Assembly (NCBI GenBank): GCA_000320545.1
Contig: ADNK01000064.1
Coordinates: forward strand, 1-43,051
Length of the DNA stretch: 43,051 bases
Source: Bigelowiella natans CCMP2755
Lineage: Eukaryota; Cercozoa; Chlorarachniophyceae
Direction of reading: 5' to 3'
Shown here: positions 35,601-43,051 of the stretch, piece by piece
Layout: each line of letters opens with the position of its first letter
How positions within the stretch are numbered: the first letter of the stretch is position 1
The notes under the pieces: generated by a model
Seen by the model: the letters and a program-made list of their open reading frames with translations, nothing else
Told to the model about the DNA's origin: nothing
The model's database searches: none
Translations under genes and position numbers: made by a program

Positions 35601-36968
35601 GGCCTTCCAACATCTAAAGTAATTTCACGATATCGTGCCGAGATTCAGATATACAAAACAACATGGATTTGAAAACGAGAACTTGTTTGAAATCTTCTGC
35701 TTCAGCGTTGAAGTTAATATATGGACACGACTGGTTTTGCCCTGTCCATGCACCTTTCGTTTCTTCCTGTAGTAGAGGAAAATCAAGTGAGGGCTTGGAT
35801 AAGAACCAGAGAAGTTGAGAACGCAAATAATACCCCATAAGGCTTTATCTTGTCTTTATCTTTGACAATGTGGAGCCAGGTGTCCCATTTCTTGTCCCAA
35901 CCTTTTGCGGTCGCAATTAAACTCAGTATTAGACAACTTGAGGATATCCAATAGCATACACGGTTATCTTGTAAACTGAGTATTAACCACCTTCGAAGTG
36001 GATTAAAATCTTAAGATCCTTGACTTCCAGAATTATAGCTGTTCTCCACTTGTTCAAATCCAGAGCATCAATTTTATCTTTAGCCTAAGAGGGCAATAGA
36101 TTATCAATCAGTACCTTATGAAATATTAGATCAGATGCTAATAATCGTAATTCACCTTCCATTTATTCTCTGGTTTTTTCTCTATGATCATCTTGAGTAG
36201 TAGCTGCAAGTCTGCTTCCGTAAATTCCTCTCGTTCAAACCATTCCTGAGGTAATATCATTAGGGCATCGCATATCTATAAGAAAGTATATGCCAACCTT
36301 GAGGGTAGGTAAATCAACAGTTCTGTCGTTGGTGCCCCTCGGCTGTTCAGCCCTGAAGAAACAATTTTAGTGTTTTCTCGTAATCTGGCAAATAGAATCT
36401 ATTTCTATTCTACAAGCAGTGTGTTCGTATTTTAACAAAGCTGTATTATTCACATCTGGAAAAATGTTTTCTGGGGACTGGCTATTGCGAATCTTAGCTA
36501 GGGACAAGTTTTGTTTCAATGTTTTAGAAAATCTCTGCCAACCTAGTTCGTCCAAATCCCATGGATCTTCCCTTGTTTTTCGAATTCTTTCCCGACTCAG
36601 CTGCTTCCGCAATTTCCTGTGCCTTTAAAGAGTTCACATAACTTCCTTAATCTATCTATGCATTCATATAAGAGAAAGAGGGAGAAAGGAAGAGAGGGGG
36701 CAGGTGGGGGATAAAGGGGGTAGGGGGAGTGAACCTGTCTCAACATCATCTGCGTATCGATGTTCCTGTTCTGAAACTTAGGATGCTCTTTCATCTAAGA
36801 ATGGATCGACATTATGAGCTTTGGGGTAAGCAAGAACTAAGGAGGAGATAGAACTGTTTGGATCACCGTTTCTACGAGCATCCCGAGTTCGTCTTCATTG
36901 AGATCCCTGGTCTCGCTCCAGTCGAGCTCTTTCACTATTTTATGGGCTGTTCCCAATGAACCTCCCAT
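23585..36968 (-). CDS. Giant ubiquitin-specific protease (USP9X/24/34 type) with Tudor-like modules and EF-hands
   Basis: Predicted cysteine deubiquitinase, 2,851 residues. Exons (minus): 36867-36968, 36735-36794, 36543-36622, 36298-36352, 36156-36245, 35991-36084, 35834-35901, 35683-35766, 35460-35613, 35315-35376, 35027-35113, 34882-34923, 34726-34771, 34558-34604, 34377-34435, 34221-34320, 34058-34141, 33845-33908, 33559-33659, 33317-33441, 28873-33253, 27287-28731, 26722-27004, 26271-26332, 25936-26043, 25648-25702, 25382-25466, 24991-25078, 24289-24373, 23954-24118, 23585-23779. Order of modules: Tudor-knot-like 130-183 (NKWRTA, IHFEGWDKKWDTWL); helical repeats; Tudor-like about 1064-1125 (NEKVCASW, YSLHYADGDKD); EF-hands about 1464 (DLDKNKELDPSE) and 1500 (DENKNGKISFNE); USP domain about 1765-2175 with Cys1772 (GNTCYIN), His2109 (SGHYYSF) and Asp2143; a second Tudor-knot-like stretch 2774-2812 (IHYVNHADQWDE). 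The USP CxxC zinc pairs are absent. Least certain: the first exons, the exon at 25382-25466 and the C-terminus after 2812. Confidence 0.88.
23925..23953. repeat. (CTA)n repeat forming the 5' splice site of a USP exon
   Basis: On the minus strand the exon ends GCAGAG and the intron begins GTAGTAGTAGTAG, so the microsatellite starts exactly at the donor and offers several GT sites three bases apart. Confidence 0.85.
24132..24175. repeat. (TA)n microsatellite in a USP intron
   Basis: This is a pure TA run just upstream (minus strand) of the acceptor of exon 23954-24118. That exon itself carries a GCA repeat encoding an Ala-rich stretch. Confidence 0.95.
25826..25862. repeat. (ATC)n microsatellite in a USP intron
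   Basis: About twelve uninterrupted ATC units lie between exons 25648-25702 and 25936-26043. Related ATC/GAT runs lie at about 25,165-25,230 and 26,060-26,103 in or next to the same gene. Confidence 0.95.
26603..26634. repeat. (TAC)n microsatellite in a USP intron
   Basis: Ten or so TAC units lie in the intron between exons 26722-27004 and 26271-26332. They read TAG/GTA on the coding strand. Confidence 0.9.
26704..26721. repeat. (GTAG)n repeat at a USP 5' splice site
   Basis: On the minus strand the exon ends GATAAG and the intron begins with tandem GTAG units, giving a series of GTAGGT donors four bases apart. Use of a downstream donor would shift the reading frame. Confidence 0.85.
27206..27235. 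repeat. (AAT)n microsatellite in a USP intron
   Basis: The AAT/TTA run lies about 50 bases inside the intron that follows exon 27287-28731, next to CAA and TAG repeats. Confidence 0.9.
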
Positions 36969-37859
36969 TGTGGAAGAATTGTCTGAGGGAAGAGAAAGCT
37001 AGTTGGACTGCACGGCTGTAGATATATCTCTGAGGCGCTTAAATTAATTATTGCGTTTTCAGAAACTTCAAGATGCCATTTCTCGAGAAATTGTTCAGAG
37101 ACGTACCGCATTCTTTGAACCGGCAAATCCTCTTTCTTGACGTACAGAACTTTTTCTCTGTAATCATTATGTATAATAAATCAGACTTCATCCTCTCCAA
37201 ACGAACTGAAAATATCGAGAAAATAAAGGGAAAAATGATGATATAGATGACTAATACCCTAGATCTGATGAGAAACATTTGTTATAAGTGCATGAATAAG
37301 CAAAATATTGCTTAAAAATTTGGAGTTTTTTATGGAGACTTTTTTTTATCTCGAGAGAAACTCCGGAAAACGTGCTATTTGAGATCGGTTGGAGATTCTC
37401 GAGAATACCCACCAGAGCAGCGCGAGAACCGGTCTCGTCCAACATACGATGGCTGGGACTGCAAGGATTGTCACACGAACCAGGGAGGGATTGATGAGAA
37501 GAATGGCACGGAAACTAGGGCACAACTCCACTAGGCAGAGTATAAACACGATCATGGTATCAAACTTCACCGCTGAATCGTCAACAAACGTAACCTGGGC
37601 AACTGCGATGTGTGAGACCCGAGGACTCAGCAGCATGAGTCTTTGCAGTGAAGCTTCACAAGCAAAGAAGATTTGTCGAACATCCTCGGCATGTATAATC
37701 CCCAATAGTCCGCTTTTAAATTCCTGGACTGTGATGGATCTACTCTCCTCGTGGGACACAGGTCCTTTTTTTAGCGAATCAGTCTACATGGTGGGAATAC
37801 TAATACAACTCATTTTTATTCATGTTTCAATGTACCATTGGGCTGACATCTAAACGCGA
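36969..37859 (-). other. Open but unresolved region upstream of the giant USP start
   Basis: The minus strand is open for 138 codons at 37,346-37,759 (includes LLGIIHAEDVRQIFFACEA and AVAQVTFVDDSAVKFDT). A different frame at 37,251-37,445 reads RAALVGILENLQPISNSTF, and a short exon-like piece at about 37,090-37,145 reads EKVLYVKKEDLPVQRMR with a GTACG donor. The plus strand is also open (37,389-37,853) but has less protein-like composition. These could be extra N-terminal exons of the USP, a separate small gene ending near 36,960, or 5' leader. I could not join them in phase to the USP exon at 36,867-36,968. No family recognised. Confidence 0.3.
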
Positions 37860-39747
37860 AATGAACGTCAATGTTGCATCCCAGATGATGGCACGTAAGA
37901 CCAAAAACATCAAGCAGCTCAGATGTATTACACACCGTGTATTTCACAGATCGCTGTTACTTCATCTCAGTTTACGATTTCTGCTGAAATAAAATTGTGT
38001 GATGCACAGATAATGAAAGATTGGGCTGCAGGTCTTCGTTGAATTATGATAAGAGCACTATCTAGCTTTATTTTCTCTAGATCCATCGATCCCGACTTAA
38101 TCTGCGCTCTCGTTGACACCATGCGCGTTACGTTCGCTAATCGATAATATCAGATATAGCTGCACGAATCAAATCGTGTGAATGTTCTTCACCACTATGC
38201 TATGTGGCAGGAACTGTTGCACTGCGTGACGATACGGCACATGCTACATGCAAATCAAACCGTCTTGTTCTAGTGTTCGTAGTCAGTGCATCGCACATGC
38301 TAGCATGGACGTATAGTACAAATAGCATGTTCATATGGCAATGTGATGATGAAGTCTAGATCCAACGTACGCCATGTGCTGCGGCGGCAAAATCACCCGT
38401 GACTGACTGCGCGCGTGCATCACTGCTAGAACACCACACTACTAGACTAGCTAGCTTTGTGCACACCAGTCTAGCTGTCCCTGCCCTTTAGCCATATGAG
38501 GCTATATAGCGTACGCACGTACGAACATATATAGTTTAGTACACATGTTCTTTGCTTTTGACCCGGTATGCTCTATAGCCACATAAGGCTATATACTGCT
38601 AATCCAAGCTATAGCTAGACTAGTAGAGCTAGCTACGTGGTAAGTTATAAAGTGTGTAATTGCTTATGTCACTAATCTAGTAACTACTTCGCAAAACTAC
38701 ATGTCGCACCGAAATATAGAAGTCTAGACTTGCACACACCTGTATCAATCCCGGTAACGAGTGGGTTTTGAACAAACTGTGCTTTGCGCCTGCGGTCTGG
38801 CGCGCTCAATCGTTGCAATTGGACATTGGAAGCACACGCGAGCCTGTTTGAGGTTCAAATTTGATTTTTTTCTCGAATTTCAGCTTGAAAACCTCATTTT
38901 TCAACGCCTGCCAGCGGGCGAAAATTGAAAAATTCTTACCACTTTTGAACACGCTAGCGCATTTGCATTTGCGTGCCACAAGTTTTGCAAGCTCATGAGG
39001 GTGTGTGCACACTAGCTTCATGGACGTGCGAAGTTTCAGCACACGCACGCAAAAAGCATGCACCTGCTAGCCTGGGCGCACATGAACGCGCATATACGCA
39101 AATGTGCACTCAATGACTCTCAATTAAAAATTCATGCCATTCGTTACACGTTTGATACAGTTGTGCATAGCTAGCTAGCACAGACTTCTATTAGACTACT
39201 ATAGATTTGTCGCATCTAACGCATAGCATTATGTAGGGTTCGGGACATTCGGGGCAGCGGTAGCCAGCTAGCTATATAGCTGCTAGAACGTAACAACATT
39301 ACATGACGAATGACGACGCGCTTCTTTTAATTGATATTGCGTTCACATGTGTAGATGTGCATTTGCTAGGCATTTGATGATGCCTACTACACTAGTATAG
39401 CTTTCATTTCTACTCACGGCGTCTGGCTAACTAGCTAGCATCACACCCACAGCCAAGCTTCAGTAGCCGCGCGTGCGCATCACAGTGTTGGCGTCGTGGC
39501 AGTCAGCGTGCAAAAATTGGCATGAGGGAATCATGTTTTACTAGATGCAACCATATTGCAGGCTGCGAAAGTATCTATCTATCACAAGAAAGAGTTTTCG
39601 TGTGACATCGTCCGTTCGATCTTTGTGGGAAATATCAAATCGAAGAGTCTAGATACGCCACTGTTGTTTGATCAATATATATTAATTATTGATCTAACTC
39701 CACAACGTTTTCACAGAAACAGGAAAGTTCGTCCCGACTTTCTATAT
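37860..39747. other. Second CTAG/GCTAGC-rich intergenic island
   Basis: There is no recognisable gene. From about 38,270 to 39,450 the sequence repeats the composition of the 22-kb island: CTAGCTAG (38,448; 39,170; 39,265; 39,430), GCTATATAGC, ACGTACGTAC, GCATGC and GCGCGTGC words. A minus-strand frame at 38,806-39,063 has no motif and is judged spurious. The region lies 3' of the antenna gene. Confidence 0.6.
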
Positions 39748-42261
39748 TCAGTTGAAGGAGGTAGGAGCGTGTACATTGAAAGGATCTGCCAAGTGATCAT
39801 TCAGGTTGTCCAATGGCGATTTTCCTAATTAAAAATCACATGACAAAATGACGATGCTTCCAACTCTTTATGTCAAAAATCGAATTTGATCATTGTGTTA
39901 CGACAGCAAACACAAATATGCATTTGACTACCGGTTGAGAAACCCTGTACGTAGAAACCAAGCATGGCAAGCATGGCAACACGTCCATTCTTAATCTCCT
40001 TAACCTGATTATAAACAAGACAACACACGGCCAACATAGAAAATTAGACTCGAAAGTAATCCGTTTCAAGATTTAATTGAATGAGAAATGTGCATTCTAG
40101 CGTGTCTTCTCAAAGAAAAAGATCATGCTCTTTCTACACTGGTTGCTGCTGTTGTTGTTGCCACTATTTCTAGGAACCTTAAGCTCCTGCATCTTTTTAG
40201 GGTCTTTAGCAAGCTTCAGAGGATCAAACATGCCGCCAGGATACATGCCTTGCGATCCTTCCTCACTCTCATAGTATCCTCGATAAATTTCTGCTCCGGC
40301 CTGGAAAATAGTGTGGAGGAAGCGTTTACCATTGCAACAATAGATGGATTGAGTCTGAATTGTCCCACATAAAAATTATGATCCCTTCTACTCTCACTAT
40401 GTCAACATAATGAAACTAATTATGTCAAAACTCATCACACCGCTCGGGAAACTTATATGTAAACGGAACTAACTGCTAGAAATATTTCTGTTCTCTCAAT
40501 CAGTTTTAAGACAAGACAGGGTGCCACGGAGTAAATCACTTTGTGTAACTATATACCATGAGGAAGAATTGTGCAACAAAAATAGCGGCGATGTTCGATG
40601 CGTGGACGAAGTTAGGGTTTCCCAAGTAGTCAATTGGCTTGCCTTCAAGCAACTAAGAATGATTAATCATTTATAGTAAATTACAGAGACCGACGGCTAG
40701 TCGAAGAAATTATGGTAAAGAGTTACGGATAATCATCCTCTCCCCCCCCTGCCATTTTCCTACTTACTTGCTTTCCAGGATTCCACCATTTAGCATCAAT
40801 TGGGTACCCCATTTTGGAGAGAACCTACAAATTGTGAGAAAGGAAGAAATCAGTGGAAATGAATGCATTGAGGACTAGCATACATTCATGTGCCGTCTAA
40901 ACTCCAAGCTCGATTTCTTTTTCTCTTTACTGTCACATCGACGTTACCCTTTCTCATAACAACCAACTCAAACCAATGCTGTTATCTTTCGATTTCCCTC
41001 TCCACCCACAACCTTAGCCTCAATTTTTCATATTTTGATGATTCCCCAACTCTACCATCATCATGTCATTTGGCACTGCTACTTAAGTTATGGAGAGTAG
41101 ATTATGGTAGCGCCCTACATCTTGTCCGAGGATTCCTGCAGCTCCAAGCATAGCCCAACGGCCGTGGTAAAGCTCTTCATTTGCTCTTTCCTGAAGATCG
41201 TCTTCTCCGAGGTTCCAAGGATCAAATCCGAAGTCGCCAGGAAGCTCTCCCTTTAAATGAGGGGGGACAACGTCCTGATAGGGATGCATCGAATAAGCAG
41301 AAGATAGATATGTAAACTACTCTATGATAGTGGTGTCTTCTTTCTTCTGTTGCATGCATATTTCTTCTTATTCTGGTGTCTGAATATCTGAGAATAACCA
41401 CCTTTCCACCAGGGTACCAGTTTTGACGGTTTGGTCCATACCTTTATAAAAAAGTGCGGCAAGGGTGTTGTTGCTTAATCAGAATGAAATGGAATAATAC
41501 GAAGATGAATTGACAACCATTCAACATTTGCACAGGCGGCATCCCTCAAGAAGTTGTTCTTTCCTTGGATGGCGGTAGCACATGCAACCTGAGAGAAACA
41601 AGTTACAACAACACGGAATTTGTGAGAAAATACTGGGTTAAATGTTCTTGTGTGTATAGGCTCCACTGAATAGTACTTTCAAAGATCGAATACATTTTAT
41701 TCAAGACTCAATACGTATCTATGTTCCTGTTCTGAAACTAGATGCTCTGTCTTCTCTAAACACAGACTTACTTCGTTCGCAAGCTGCTTATATTGCGCAG
41801 GGGAAGCATTTGGCCCGACAAGTTGGGTCACAGCCTTGCCAACCTAGGTTGAATAAGAAATTGGAAGATGTCGATGGTGGTAATGAGAACGACACTGCAA
41901 GTTAAGGAGATGGAGAGACAGTGACACACAGACGGCTGTGTTACCTTTGCAAGCGTAGCAGGATTCACACCCTTGACTGTTGAAGACACAAAAAATTAAA
42001 TTTTTGGAAATATACTGATATCCATTTATTCTTGTGAAGAATGAAAGGCAATGATTACGTTGGTTTGCTGCAACAGTTCTGAGATTGTTTGCTGAGCGTG
42101 CAGTCACTCCTCGGGAAAGTGCTGATAAAGCAATTGTTAGTCTTTCCCCCTCTTCTTGTGAATTATATATGACCTGGAGCTTGGTTGTAAGAAAGGGCGA
42201 GAACTGCAAGAGCACATGCAGCAGCAGTAGCAGCGAGGGCAGGCTTCGACATGGATCCCAT
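39748..42261 (-). CDS. Chlorophyll a/b-binding light-harvesting protein, plastid-targeted
   Basis: This antenna protein of the thylakoid membrane binds chlorophylls and passes energy to a photosystem. Exons (minus): 42174-42261, 42059-42109, 41945-41976, 41772-41843, 41515-41588, 41402-41441, 41119-41274, 40768-40824, 40557-40652, 40178-40300, 39932-40004, 39748-39824; 312 residues. [14 protein letters not shown] precedes helix 1, [16 protein letters not shown] (Glu153, Arg158). Helix 2 ends [25 protein letters not shown] leads to helix 3, [16 protein letters not shown] (Glu266, Asn269, Arg271), and the tail [11 protein letters not shown] is typical of green-lineage LHC proteins. Residues 1-26 look like a signal peptide (hydrophobic run in [18 protein letters not shown]), followed by a basic Ala/Asn/Arg segment, so delivery via the secretory route to a complex plastid is likely. 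About 90 residues separate the hydrophobic run from the mature LHC start ([12 protein letters not shown]), longer than usual. LHCA- versus LHCB-type cannot be fixed by eye. Confidence 0.95.
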
Positions 42262-42689
42262 AGTGGTTCGGTGTGTGCAGACAAATGAGATAATTAAGAG
42301 CCCCCCACAGCCGCCTAAAGAGCAATGTTTCGGCTCTTGGACCCTACTCATATATTTTAAGGTAATTTAACCAAATTAACTTCCTTCAGTCACGCTCAAA
42401 ATGCTCTTTGGCAGAACCTCATATTCATGAATCTAGCTCTTTTCCCTACTGCGACAACATGGGAAAAGAAGTAAGTAAATAAATTGGGAATCTGAACACA
42501 GTCACATTTGCACTCTCCTAGTTCAAGCCAGATTTGTACTATCCTCTCCGTTTTGTTATTGCGACATGAAAAGCCAGTAGTTTTCTCATTATTCTTCATA
42601 GCTGGTTTCCAATCCAACGTTGGGCAACAACAAAGAACAACTCCTGACAACGAAAACAGCAACAACGAAAACAACTACTAGATCTACAG

Positions 42690-42690
42690 C

Positions 42691-42726
<36 letters not shown>
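42690..42726. repeat. (CAA)n microsatellite
   Basis: About twelve CAA units lie in the gene-free stretch upstream of the antenna gene. Confidence 0.95.
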
Positions 42727-42727
<1 letters not shown>

Positions 42728-42881
42728 TTAAACAACAATTTTCCTTTTAAATTGCACACCTTACATACCTATCATTAAATTTACCAGAATAAAGGCCCCA
42801 AACCTAAAAAAAAAAAAAAAAAAAAAGGCTCAAACCTAGATCTAGTCCTATAAGTCACAAATTTTGCTATGTTTTGCCATA

Positions 42882-42905
42882 GTTAGTTAGTTAGTTAGTT
42901 AGTTA
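42882..42905. repeat. (GTTA)n tetranucleotide repeat
   Basis: Six tandem GTTA units. The unit is not the TTAGGG telomere repeat, and no array of that repeat follows. Confidence 0.9.
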
Positions 42906-43051
42906 ATCTTTTCGCGCCCTTGACTTCCCAGATATCCTCATCGTCGAATTGAGCTTACTTTTTATAAGCGTAATGCCGCTGCTGCTACGCTGTTCGGTCG
43001 GAATCTTCTCGCCGCCATTCCACCCCTCCCTGCAACGTGTGGGGGGGGGGG

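Larger units (their letters stand above)
42262..43051. other. Upstream flank of the antenna gene, repeat-rich to the window end
   Basis: The first part must contain the antenna promoter. One open minus frame (42,396-42,674) has a hydrophobic start but no recognisable motif or splice context and is not called. The rest holds simple repeats: CAA units at 42,690-42,726, a 21-base A run at 42,806-42,826, GTTA units at 42,882-42,905, and a terminal G run at 43,041-43,051 that reaches the window edge and may be an assembly artefact. Confidence 0.55.

Noticed and set aside
37389-37853. 154-codon plus-strand frame
   Set aside because: Composition is Ser/Thr/Met/Arg-rich without motif, and it mirrors a more protein-like minus frame.
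42253-42351. Start of the antenna protein at an upstream in-frame ATG (42,351)
   Set aside because: It would put a 30-residue Cys-containing extension before the signal-peptide-like segment; MGSMSK at 42,261 gives a normal leader.
42396-42674. 92-codon minus frame with a hydrophobic start
   Set aside because: It lies in promoter-side DNA upstream of the antenna gene, with no motif and no splice or conservation signal visible.
42882-42905. Possible telomere at the right end
   Set aside because: The unit is GTTA, only six copies, with unique sequence after it.
1-43051. tRNA, rRNA, CRISPR or bacterial operon features
   Set aside because: No cloverleaf-like or rRNA segment was recognised, and gene structure is clearly spliceosomal eukaryotic; a tRNAscan or Rfam run would be needed to exclude small RNAs.

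Overview
This is eukaryotic nuclear DNA, moderately AT-rich, with densely packed genes cut by many short GT-AG introns, mostly about 50-80 nt. A nuclear gene at 39,748-42,261 encodes a green-type chlorophyll a/b-binding antenna protein. Its N-terminus looks like a signal peptide followed by a basic transit-like segment, which suggests a secondary green plastid. A chlorarachniophyte is my best guess (inference); a primary green alga is not excluded. All gene models were spliced by eye from GT/AG sites and reading phase. Each model I call complete sums to a multiple of three with no internal stop.

Layout: 1-1427, a degenerate hexamer array, a hairpin and palindrome-rich spacer. 1428-3798 (-), a USP10-like deubiquitinase. 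3799-5851, spacer with an 81-bp tandem duplication. 5852-12,570 (-), condensin II subunit CAP-G2 in 33 exons. 12,571-13,666, a divergent spacer shared with 13,667-15,544 (+), a RelA/SpoT homologue with only a synthetase domain. 16,981-18,450 (+), an unidentified spliced gene. 18,909-21,907 (+), CSE1/exportin-2, whose first exon carries only the start codon. 21,908-23,584, a spacer very rich in CTAG and GCATGC. 23,585-36,968 (-), a 2,851-residue ubiquitin protease of the USP9X/USP24/USP34 type in 31 exons. 36,969-39,747, an unresolved open region and a second CTAG-rich island. 39,748-42,261 (-), the antenna protein in 12 exons. 42,262-43,051, simple repeats to the end.

The genes do not form one pathway. 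They cover ubiquitin removal (two unrelated USP types), chromosome condensation, alarmone signalling, importin-alpha recycling and light harvesting. The most unusual item is the giant USP. It appears to combine two Tudor-knot/chromo-barrel-like modules, one near each end, with an internal Tudor-like module, a pair of EF-hands and a catalytic domain whose Cys, His and Asp are intact. That points to a calcium-sensing, possibly chromatin-linked deubiquitinase. I do not know this architecture from the well-studied USP families.
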